DNA of 64,000 nt from NCBI RefSeq assembly GCF_900239945.1, contig NZ_LT993738.1, forward strand, positions 930,001 to 994,000, written 5' to 3'. The notes under the pieces are model-generated. The model had not been told where the DNA came from. It saw nothing but the letters and a program-made list of their open reading frames with translations, and did not search any database. How positions within the stretch are numbered: the first letter of the stretch is position 1; each line of letters starts with the position of its first letter. This DNA is from Chlamydia serpentis. Lineage in GTDB: Bacteria; Chlamydiota; Chlamydiia; Chlamydiales; Chlamydiaceae. Position numbers and translations under genes: made by a program. Below, piece by piece: positions 19,191-26,303 of the stretch.

Positions 19191-20216
19191 TTAAAGTTTA
19201 TATTTCAGTACTTGTTGTTTGAGATCTTCGGGCAATTTACTTAATAGTTCTTCTGCTTTGGTAGGGTCCAAATATGAAAGAATTAAAGCTATTTTTTCTG
19301 GAGATTCTTTTTGTATGATCTCTATCAGCTTTGAGATATTTATGCCTCGTTTTATTTTCTTTGGTTCAGGAGAAACTCTCTCGTATGCATGCTTAGCAAG
19401 GTAAAAACTCGATAATGCAACAATAGTTAAACTTATAATAAGGATCATAATTCCAATGAGAACTTTTGATATTAAAGGTTTCCTATTCTGTAAGCGAGCA
19501 AAAGGAATAGTTTCTATAACTATATCGTAGGAATCGTGATAGTTTTGATATAGATACTGTGAGGTGTGAGTAATAATTTTTTCTGATTCTTCTTTAGATA
19601 AATGGGAGAGATAACTTTGATTTAGAGTAAGCTGTAACGTAGGCTTACTTTCTCGTAAATGGTAGGCAAGCGCGAAGTGTTCCTTGGGGAAAAGTTTGCC
19701 GAGGTAGTTTTCTAATCCATGAATTAATAGAGAGTTGATAGTTATAGATGTCGGCATGTAGAGATTGCCCAAATTGTCTGATAAAGATATATGCTCTCTT
19801 GTTAATCCAGGAAGACTACTACAAAGGTACTCCGTGATCGATAAAAGAAGAGGAGGAGTTAGAGACGTTTCTTTTGCTAAAGTAAGAATTACAGAGAGAT
19901 TTAAAGGGGAGGCCATGTCATCTTCCCCAGGGAATGCAATTGCTACTTTGGAAGAAACAATGGGATAGAAAGAAGTTAGGTCCTTTTCTAATTGTTCTTT
20001 TTTTGCTAGAGATTCTATTAGTCTAGGATTCCCCATTTGGGAAAGTTTAAACCAGTTGCTAGAAGTCGTTTCTGTTTTAGGATGGCTAGGATTTGAAGAT
20101 CGCGTTGAGGACTTTCCAAACAAGACAGCACAACTTACAGCTCCAACGACTAAAAGACAGCCTAGTGGAGAAATCCCTAGAGTAGTAAGTTTTTTTGTCA
20201 AATTTTGAAAAAACAC
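19191..20216 (-). CDS. fliF: FliF-like membrane-ring protein with a FliG-like C-terminal segment
   Basis: 341 aa, much shorter than typical FliF (about 550). Visible parts in order: membrane helix 16-34; a single ring-building (YscJ/FliF) domain around 88-152, with KVAIAFPGEDDMASPLNLSV and the GL...ISLSDNLGNLY block; a second membrane helix at 249-275; and residues 292-341, which match the middle domain of FliG (ESPEKIALILSYLDPTKAEE). In motile bacteria FliF and FliG are separate proteins that bind each other. The other ring-building domains are missing. First gene of the fliF-fliH-fliI-FliJ-like-pyrophosphorylase-gpsA group. Confidence 0.85.
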   Translation of the reverse strand: MFFQNLTKKLTTLGISPLGCLLVVGAVSCAVLFGKSSTRSSNPSHPKTETTSSNWFKLSQMGNPRLIESLAKKEQLEKDLTSFYPIVSSKVAIAFPGEDDMASPLNLSVILTLAKETSLTPPLLLSITEYLCSSLPGLTREHISLSDNLGNLYMPTSITINSLLIHGLENYLGKLFPKEHFALAYHLRESKPTLQLTLNQSYLSHLSKEESEKIITHTSQYLYQNYHDSYDIVIETIPFARLQNRKPLISKVLIGIMILIISLTIVALSSFYLAKHAYERVSPEPKKIKRGINISKLIEIIQKESPEKIALILSYLDPTKAEELLSKLPEDLKQQVLKYKL

Positions 20217-20527
20217 AATAGTCCTTCATAAAAATAAACGAAACCTTATGGCATTGTTGCCATCATATGACTCTCTATCAAAAAATATGAATTATTGACA
20301 ATTGCATCTCCTCTTAGGATTTAGGACTTGAAAATTTTTCAAATCAAAAATTATGGGCTGAGTGCAGAACAATCTCTCTACTTAGAGCTCCAAGTTCGTG
20401 TTCTGCGCACCTAATTTTGAAGTTCTAAGAAGTGCTTTTCACATAGCCGAGTTTAAGTAAAAATCTTTGTGATAAAATCGTGGCAATGTTTTTATAACGT
20501 TATCCTCTGACTTTAATACTTATACTT
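20217..20527. promoter_or_regulatory. 311-nt gap between nifU-like and fliF; likely holds the fliF operon promoter
   Basis: No credible ORF. It must end the gpmA-nifS-nifU transcript and start the fliF transcript, both on the minus strand. The only strong structure is the imperfect hairpin at 20362-20410, listed separately. I could not pick a convincing -35/-10 pair. Confidence 0.4.
20362..20410 (-). terminator. Imperfect stem-loop, possible terminator of the gpmA-nifS-nifU transcript
   Basis: Outer arms GTGCAGAACA and TGTTCTGCGCAC pair over 10 bp with a 2-nt bulge around a 27-nt loop that can fold further. On the minus strand the nearest T-rich run (ATAATTTTTG) starts about 8 nt after the stem, so it is a weak terminator at best. 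It lies about 118 nt past the nifU-like stop. Confidence 0.35.
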
Positions 20528-21358
20528 TTAGTCTGTTAAAGGAGAGCCTGGTGGATAATGAGGATTTGAAAGATCTAATGAGGACTCATTCACTTTAACT
20601 TGAAGTTCCGGATAGATATAGGCTCGTAGGAGCTGTCCTATCGAATTTAGAGTAGACCCTAGTGATGAGGGACATGCTGAACAGTTCCCAGAATAGGCAA
20701 TGGTCACGACAAGATCTTCTAGAGATTCTACAGTCACCTGTCCTCCATCCATAGCAATATAAGGACCAATTTTTTGTTCTATAGTATTGCGAAGAGCATA
20801 GAGTTTTTGTTCATGAGTTAGCGCGTCCCAATCACTTTGATTATAGGGGTCAGCATCTTCGAAATTAGGACTAAACGAGGCTTCTTCCAAAGGAAAGGAG
20901 CCATCTTCTAAAGGAATTTCAAGACATTGTTCAACAGCAGCATCTAGTGCATCGATAACAAAATGGTATAAAGAAAGACTATCTTTAGGCAAAGCTGGTT
21001 CCTGAATTTGTGTGCGTAGCGATCTATCAATATCATCTACAGTTAATTTATAAGCTTCGCTATAGCTCTTTCCAGCAACAAGATTACAGGTAGTTTCAGC
21101 TAAGGGAATTAGATATGGATGACCAAAGTATTGAAACTTTGCATCAAGGATAATACCATTCTGTTTGTCCACAAGCCAATAAAAAGTTAGGCTGTTGCCC
21201 ATGAGTTTGTGTCCTTGCTTTCCAATGATAAGGTGAGCATTTTTGAGTTCAGCTTCTTCTTCAGAAAATGTTCCCGCACAGTGGGGTGCAAGAAATTTTT
21301 TCATAACTTTTGATGATAAAGTAGACCAAAAGACGATCGGTTCAAAAGGTATAGTCAT
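20528..21358 (-). CDS. nifU: NifU-like protein: degenerate IscU-type domain plus intact Nfu CxxC domain
   Basis: 276 aa. Residues 20-140 resemble the IscU/NifU scaffold domain (for example DAKFQYFGHPYLIPLAETTCNLVAGKS compared with the usual FGCG block), but the cysteines that hold the nascent cluster are replaced: FGCG is FGHP and the LHC position is LYH. No central 2Fe-2S domain is evident. The C-terminal Nfu domain (about 188-262) keeps its Cys226-SA-Cys229 pair. It could therefore serve as an Fe-S carrier but not as a normal scaffold. The start overlaps the nifS-like stop by 4 nt. Confidence 0.8.
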   Translation of the reverse strand: MTIPFEPIVFWSTLSSKVMKKFLAPHCAGTFSEEEAELKNAHLIIGKQGHKLMGNSLTFYWLVDKQNGIILDAKFQYFGHPYLIPLAETTCNLVAGKSYSEAYKLTVDDIDRSLRTQIQEPALPKDSLSLYHFVIDALDAAVEQCLEIPLEDGSFPLEEASFSPNFEDADPYNQSDWDALTHEQKLYALRNTIEQKIGPYIAMDGGQVTVESLEDLVVTIAYSGNCSACPSSLGSTLNSIGQLLRAYIYPELQVKVNESSLDLSNPHYPPGSPLTD

Positions 21359-22509
21359 AATGAACTTCCAACTAAGGGATTCAGGTGCTTTATTCCATCG
21401 TGCAGTGCTCGAGTTAGTGTAGAGAAAACAAGGTCTTTACTTCTTTCCGTAAGAGAGAAGTGTAGGGCACTATGACATAAAAATGGGGAGACTCCACAGT
21501 TTTGTAAAACTTGTGCTAGAGGTTGGAAACGTTCATATCCTAATCCTGGATAAATTCCTTGTTGGTGGAGGTAAAAGGCAAGACTTTCTGCAGGCATATC
21601 GGGGATCGCAGCAACAACAATATTAGGTAAGCGGTTATCGACTTCTGAAAATATTAACTGGATAGAAGGATGAGCTTGCTTTAGTTCATCAACGAGTTTG
21701 TTACATAAGCTAGAGGTATGAAACGTGAAGAGTGGAAGTGCAGAAAGACGTTCCTCACAAGCAATTTGCATCGCTGCTACTGAACTGAAACATAGGGATC
21801 CAGCAACATGAGTGGGAAACCAGGAGGAGAAGACTTTTTCTAGAGATTTGTGAATAAAGATTCCCCCTATTGAACCAATCCCTCCAATCGCGGCTGAAGA
21901 AAATGTGATAATATCAGCTTCAAGTATCTCAGGAGTCAGCGAGACCCTTCCTAAAATGTCAGAAATATCCAAGTGGAGAAGTATCTTGCGGTCTTTACAT
22001 AAGGATACTATAGCATCTAAGGGTTGGATGACTCCTGTTAGTCCATGAGCTGCAGATAATGAAAATAATAAACTGCGAGGACTTAAAGCTTCTATAAGCT
22101 GTTCCTCTGTAATTCTTCCTTCATGATTTACGGTTACCCAATCATATGTAGTCGCTAATCCTGGATGGTGACGGAGAGCATTAATGAAAAGTTGTTGGTC
22201 GTGGGACGGAAAAACTAGGTGGTTTCTTCCTTGAAATAGTGACTGATTGTCTAAAAGAGCGGAAATGATGATTTTGACTACTTGTGAAAAATCTGAGACA
22301 AAGTGAAAGATGTGAGAATCTTTTAACCTTACTAATTTTCGAACACTATTTTCGCTTTTTTCGAGCAGTTTTAAAGCAGAGAAGGGCCCAAGGGAAAATA
22401 GATCTGCATGTAGAGCATGATTTTCTTTGACCTTCTCAGATGGAGGAATTGCTAGCTGGTTGTTTAGCCAAAAAGTTCTTGGTATTTTTCGAATTTGCGG
22501 TTTGTCCAT
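21355..22509 (-). CDS. nifS: NifS-like class V aminotransferase-fold protein lacking catalytic residues
   Basis: 384 aa with overall NifS/IscS layout, but the active site is not conserved. The PLP-lysine block (usual SAHK) reads SSAA at 204-207, confirmed on the DNA (tcttcagccgcg). The GAT-E motif is SDFSQ, and the N-x-E-x-G motif is AHGLTG. Only Asp181 of the PLP site survives. The catalytic cysteine loop (usual SSGSACTS) reads YPGLGYERF. I infer it is not a cysteine desulfurase. It overlaps gpmA by 46 nt and the nifU-like gene by 4 nt. A genuine SufS should exist elsewhere in the genome. Confidence 0.8.
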   Translation of the reverse strand: MDKPQIRKIPRTFWLNNQLAIPPSEKVKENHALHADLFSLGPFSALKLLEKSENSVRKLVRLKDSHIFHFVSDFSQVVKIIISALLDNQSLFQGRNHLVFPSHDQQLFINALRHHPGLATTYDWVTVNHEGRITEEQLIEALSPRSLLFSLSAAHGLTGVIQPLDAIVSLCKDRKILLHLDISDILGRVSLTPEILEADIITFSSAAIGGIGSIGGIFIHKSLEKVFSSWFPTHVAGSLCFSSVAAMQIACEERLSALPLFTFHTSSLCNKLVDELKQAHPSIQLIFSEVDNRLPNIVVAAIPDMPAESLAFYLHQQGIYPGLGYERFQPLAQVLQNCGVSPFLCHSALHFSLTERSKDLVFSTLTRALHDGIKHLNPLVGSSL

Positions 22510-23150
22510 TGATATACAATTGGTTTTCCTGTAGGCAACTCCAAAGAGAGTACCTCCTCCTCGCTTAATTTTTCTATATCCATAATTAAAGAACGCAGAG
22601 AATTTCCGTGTGCGGATACAAAAACATTTTTTGAATCCTTGAGTTGGGGAAGAATACTCTGTTCAAAATAAGGTAGTGTTCTTTGTTTCGTGTCATAGAG
22701 ACTTTCTCCTTCAGGGGGAGCTATTTTATAACTACGCCTCCAAAGTTTCACTTGTTCTTCTCCAAACTGTTTCGCCGTCTCTTCTTTATTTTTCCCTTGG
22801 AGTTTGCCGTACATTCTTTCATTAAGGGCACTAGATCTGTATAGAGGAATCATTTTTTTTTCCTCTTGCTCGTTATAAATTTTAGACATTTCCTGCCCTT
22901 CAGGATCATTATGAACAATATAAGGGACTCTCCTAGAGCTATGGTTTGTCATGGCTAGCAATGCTGTCATAAGACTACGTACCAGAGTAGAAGTAAAGAT
23001 ACAGTCTATGGGGAGATCTTGGATCATTCTTCCCGCACAAAAAGCTTCTTCAATCCCTTGCTGACTTAGAGGAATATCTACCCATCCAGAAAATAAATTC
23101 TTTGCATTCCAAACAGATTGTCCATGACGTAACAAAATAAGAAGAGCCAT
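22464..23150 (-). CDS. gpmA: 2,3-bisphosphoglycerate-dependent phosphoglycerate mutase
   Basis: Interconverts 3- and 2-phosphoglycerate in glycolysis. 228 aa. The RHG motif is at 8-10 with the phosphohistidine His9, and the second active-site histidine is His181 (SAHGNSLR); E. coli GpmA uses His11 and His184. The ALNERMYGKLQG block of the dPGM family is present. The upstream gap to the divergent pseudouridine synthase should contain its promoter. The 3' end overlaps the nifS-like gene by 46 nt, an unusually long overlap. Confidence 0.94.
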   Translation of the reverse strand: MALLILLRHGQSVWNAKNLFSGWVDIPLSQQGIEEAFCAGRMIQDLPIDCIFTSTLVRSLMTALLAMTNHSSRRVPYIVHNDPEGQEMSKIYNEQEEKKMIPLYRSSALNERMYGKLQGKNKEETAKQFGEEQVKLWRRSYKIAPPEGESLYDTKQRTLPYFEQSILPQLKDSKNVFVSAHGNSLRSLIMDIEKLSEEEVLSLELPTGKPIVYQWTNRKFEKYQELFG

Positions 23151-23303
23151 ATATCCCTAGAGAATTTGTCTTGAGAAAGTAAGCATAGGAAGAAAAAAAC
23201 TTTTGTCTAGAAAAAATATATGAATAAAAAAGTTTTTAAAACAAAGAACAGTGGACCACTATTGTCCTGCTTAGGCAAAATAGACGTGTTATATGGGGTA
23301 AGA

Positions 23304-24011
23304 ATGACAAAAGTGCGTCTCAATAAGTTTTTAGCTTCTGCGGGAGTCGCTTCTCGAAGAAAGTGCGATGAAATTATTTTTTCTGGCTCAGTGACTGTAA
23401 ACGGTCGTGTTGCTGAAGGGCCCTTTGTTCTCGTAGATTCACAAGACAAAGTCAAGGTTGGCGGCACATATGTTCATATTACTAAGAAAGTATATTTTAT
23501 GGTCCATAAGCCCATAGGGTACCTATGTTCTTCTGAGAAGAAGTTCCCAGGGACTAAGCTAGTCATAGATCTCTTTGCCCATCTTCCTTATAGGGTGTTT
23601 ACTGTAGGACGTTTGGATAAAGAAACCTCAGGGTTAATCTTAGTCACAAATGACGGAGAATTTGCAAATAAAATTATCCATCCTTCTTCTGGAATTACTA
23701 AAGAGTATCTCCTTAAGGTTGGTCGTGATGTTTCAGCTAAAGATTTAGAAAAATTAATGGGAGGAACACTTATAGATGGCAGACACGTTGCTCCTGCTTC
23801 TGTTACTAAAATTCGTCGCGGAACGTTGAAAATTGTTGTTCGTGAGGGGAAAAAACACGAAATACGTTTATTTGCTGAGGCTGCAAGCCTTCCTATTCTC
23901 GAGCTCAAACGGATCCGTATAGGGAGTTTAGTTTTAGGAGGCTTACGCTATGGCGAGTATCGTGAACTTACCGATTCTGAACTTGCTACTTATATACAAT
24001 CATCTCCCTAG
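23304..24011 (+). CDS. Pseudouridine synthase, RsuA/RluB family, with S4 domain
   Basis: Isomerises specific rRNA uridines. I start at the ATG at 23304 (235 aa), preceded by GGGG at about 6 nt; an in-frame upstream ATG at 23220 would add 28 residues unlike any family member. The S4 RNA-binding domain (VRLNKFLASAGVASRRKCD) occupies the first 60 residues. The catalytic aspartate is Asp105 in GRLDKETSGLILVTNDG. The target site (16S or 23S) cannot be told from this sequence. Chlamydial annotations often call it yjbC. Confidence 0.9.
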   Translation: MTKVRLNKFLASAGVASRRKCDEIIFSGSVTVNGRVAEGPFVLVDSQDKVKVGGTYVHITKKVYFMVHKPIGYLCSSEKKFPGTKLVIDLFAHLPYRVFTVGRLDKETSGLILVTNDGEFANKIIHPSSGITKEYLLKVGRDVSAKDLEKLMGGTLIDGRHVAPASVTKIRRGTLKIVVREGKKHEIRLFAEAASLPILELKRIRIGSLVLGGLRYGEYRELTDSELATYIQSSP

Positions 24012-24050
24012 CTTGTTTTTTATATACTAACCTGCAATAGATCGAAATCT

Positions 24051-24578
24051 ATGGGATGTATTTTCTATGTTATAGTTAGTAGTATACTTCTTGGCTCCTG
24101 TTTAGGAGCTTACTGCCAGCTCTATTATTCAGTAAAAAGTATTGTCTGTTCTTGGGATGTATTAATGATACATGCTTTGGAGAAACGGTATGCATTGATC
24201 TCTCTTGCACACCTTATAGGAGAAGAAGATTTTCAATCTAAACGGGAGATAGATTTTTTGTTAAAATGTGATAAGATGCCATGGCGCTCGTTTCTCAAAA
24301 ACAGTCATGATATTCTTCCGACGTTTAAAGAAATGGAAGATCTTCTTCCTGAGAGATTGCAGATATTTTTGAAGGATCTCGAGAATATTCAATCCGAAGA
24401 TCAAGTAATCTTTTATATTGAAAATTTTTGGGCGAGCAAAAACCTCTTTGATTTTGAAATCTTTGCTTATGAACAGGCTGTAGAAAAATATGTAAAATTG
24501 CGACAGCGTATGTCTTTACGGTTAGCTTGTTCGCTATTTCGCTTTTTGGACCTTCCCGTCATCCAGTTTAGTCGCTAA
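24051..24578 (+). CDS. Membrane-anchored protein of unknown function (CT724-like)
   Basis: 175 aa, not recognised with confidence. One hydrophobic N-terminal helix (about 3-20) is followed by a helical, mixed-charge domain presumably on one side of the membrane. The segment after the helix (SWDVLMIHALEKRYALISLA) faintly recalls LemA proteins, but this is only an impression. An LGSC tetrapeptide at 14-17 is lipobox-like, though the expected basic residues before the helix are absent. The 3' end overlaps the convergent birA by 45 nt. Confidence 0.7.
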   Translation: MGCIFYVIVSSILLGSCLGAYCQLYYSVKSIVCSWDVLMIHALEKRYALISLAHLIGEEDFQSKREIDFLLKCDKMPWRSFLKNSHDILPTFKEMEDLLPERLQIFLKDLENIQSEDQVIFYIENFWASKNLFDFEIFAYEQAVEKYVKLRQRMSLRLACSLFRFLDLPVIQFSR

Positions 24579-25124
24579 ACAATCTTTAAGATTTTGATCA
24601 AGAATGCGTAGTAAATGATCGACAAGAAGTTCTCTAGTACTCTCTATATCTATAGGCTTGCCAATAAGCTCTTGAAGAGATGTTGCCGATTGACCTACAT
24701 CTTTCAAAGACGTGATAGGAGTATTTCCATTAATGCCAATGCCAAGTATAACCCCGAGAAGGTTCTCTACTTGAACCGTCTCTGGAAGGATTCCCGAGAG
24801 TTTTTTCCCCCCAATAAATACGTCGTTTGGCCATTTTATCTTTGCTTTTGTAATGCCTAATTCCTCACATAAGGCAATGACAGCTTCTGTCCCTAAGCGA
24901 AATAGACGGGAGGGATCGATATCGAAATCTGTAAGAAAAAAGCAAAAGGTATTCAGGAGATCCCCTTTTGAAGATTGCCAAGTTCTACCAAATTTTCCTC
25001 TACCTTCAGTTTGATTCGTTGTAGAGATTATAGTTAGTGCGTAAGGGTCCCACAAATGCATATATGTTTTTGCTAGTGTATTGGTAGAGGGAGTTTCTTC
25101 TATATCGTAATAAATAACTTTCAT
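24534..25124 (-). CDS. birA: Biotin-protein ligase (class I BirA, no repressor domain)
   Basis: Attaches biotin to the carrier subunit of acetyl-CoA carboxylase. 196 aa, consisting only of the catalytic and short C-terminal domains; the DNA-binding helix-turn-helix of E. coli BirA is absent, so it should not repress transcription. The biotinyl-AMP loop GRGKFGRTW is at 41-49 and IKWPND at 96-101. The tail overlaps the convergent unknown gene by 45 nt. rodA is divergent, 39 nt from its start. Confidence 0.93.
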   Translation of the reverse strand: MKVIYYDIEETPSTNTLAKTYMHLWDPYALTIISTTNQTEGRGKFGRTWQSSKGDLLNTFCFFLTDFDIDPSRLFRLGTEAVIALCEELGITKAKIKWPNDVFIGGKKLSGILPETVQVENLLGVILGIGINGNTPITSLKDVGQSATSLQELIGKPIDIESTRELLVDHLLRILDQNLKDCLATKLDDGKVQKAK

Positions 25125-25163
25125 ATTCTAAAAATTTACAGTTTGCTCAATAGGAACATGATT

Positions 25164-26303
25164 ATGAGATATCATAAATATTTTCGATATGTGAATTTTT
25201 GGGTCTTTTTTATTGTGCTTACTTTGATGTTGCTCAGTGTCGTAGTTATCTCTTCTATGGATTCTACATCTATGTTGGTCAACTCATCTAGGGGATTGTT
25301 AACTAATAAAAGTATCATGCAGCTCAGGCATTTTGCCTTAGGATGGACGGCTTTTTTTGTTTGCACCTATTTTGACTACCACTTATTTAAACGTTGGGCA
25401 TGGTTACTCTACTTTCTGATGATATGTGCTCTCATTGGTCTTTTTTTTGTGCCATCAGTACAAAATGTTCACAGGTGGTATCGAATTCCCTTTATTCATC
25501 TAAGTGTGCAACCTTCAGAATACGGGAAGCTCGTTGTGGTCATAATGCTCAGCTATATCTTAGAGTCTAGAAAAGCGGATATTGCATCGAAAAAGACAGC
25601 TTTTCTTGCCTGTCTTATTGTAGCAATTCCCTTTTTCCTAATCTTAAAAGAACCTGATTTGGGGACAGCTTTAGTGTTATGTCCTGTCACATTAACAGTT
25701 TTCTATTTAAGTAATGTCCACGCCCTACTAGTAAAGTTTTGTACAGTGCTCGCTAGTATAGGGGTCATAGCTTCTTTGTTAATTTTCTCAGGTATCGTCT
25801 CTCATGAGCAAATTAAACCTTATGCTCTGAAAGTTATTAAAGAATACCAATATGAGAGACTCAGTCCTTCTAACCATCACCAAAGAGCTTCTTTAATTTC
25901 GATAGGACTTGGAGGTATTAAGGGTCGTGGATGGAAGACCGGAGAGTTTGCAGGTCGTGGATGGTTACCTTACAGTTATACAGATTCTGTTTTCTCTGCT
26001 TTAGGAGAGGAATTTGGATTACTAGGATTGCTCTTTATGCTTATCCTTTTTTATTTCCTTATATGTTTTGGTTGTCGCACCGTTGCTGTTGCTATAGATG
26101 ATTTCGGGAAACTACTTGCCGCTGGCATTACTGTATACCTAGCTATGCATGTTTTAATTAACATTAGTATGATGTGTGGGTTGCTGCCTATTACTGGAGT
26201 CCCTCTAATCCTGATCTCTTATGGAGGTTCTTCGGTAATCTCTACGATGGCCTCTCTTGGCGTTTTACAAAGTATCTATAGCCGTCGCTTTGCTAAGTAC
26301 TAG
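25164..26303 (+). CDS. rodA: RodA, SEDS-family peptidoglycan glycosyltransferase
   Basis: Polytopic membrane protein that polymerises lipid II together with a class B PBP. I start at the ATG at 25164 (379 aa) because AGGA lies 8 nt upstream; ATG at 25158 and TTG at 25143 are alternatives. About ten membrane helices are visible. SEDS landmarks include VQPSEYGKL, the loop IKGRGWKTGEFAGRGWLP, YTDSVFSALGEEFG and LPITGVPLILISYGGSS. The split between RodA and FtsW is by recollection of chlamydial gene order. The stop overlaps the convergent ATPase gene by 4 nt. Confidence 0.88.
   Translation: MRYHKYFRYVNFWVFFIVLTLMLLSVVVISSMDSTSMLVNSSRGLLTNKSIMQLRHFALGWTAFFVCTYFDYHLFKRWAWLLYFLMICALIGLFFVPSVQNVHRWYRIPFIHLSVQPSEYGKLVVVIMLSYILESRKADIASKKTAFLACLIVAIPFFLILKEPDLGTALVLCPVTLTVFYLSNVHALLVKFCTVLASIGVIASLLIFSGIVSHEQIKPYALKVIKEYQYERLSPSNHHQRASLISIGLGGIKGRGWKTGEFAGRGWLPYSYTDSVFSALGEEFGLLGLLFMLILFYFLICFGCRTVAVAIDDFGKLLAAGITVYLAMHVLINISMMCGLLPITGVPLILISYGGSSVISTMASLGVLQSIYSRRFAKY

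Noticed and set aside
23220..23303. Upstream in-frame start for the pseudouridine synthase
   Set aside because: The extra 28 residues match no family member and the ATG at 23304 has a better ribosome-binding site and S4-domain alignment.
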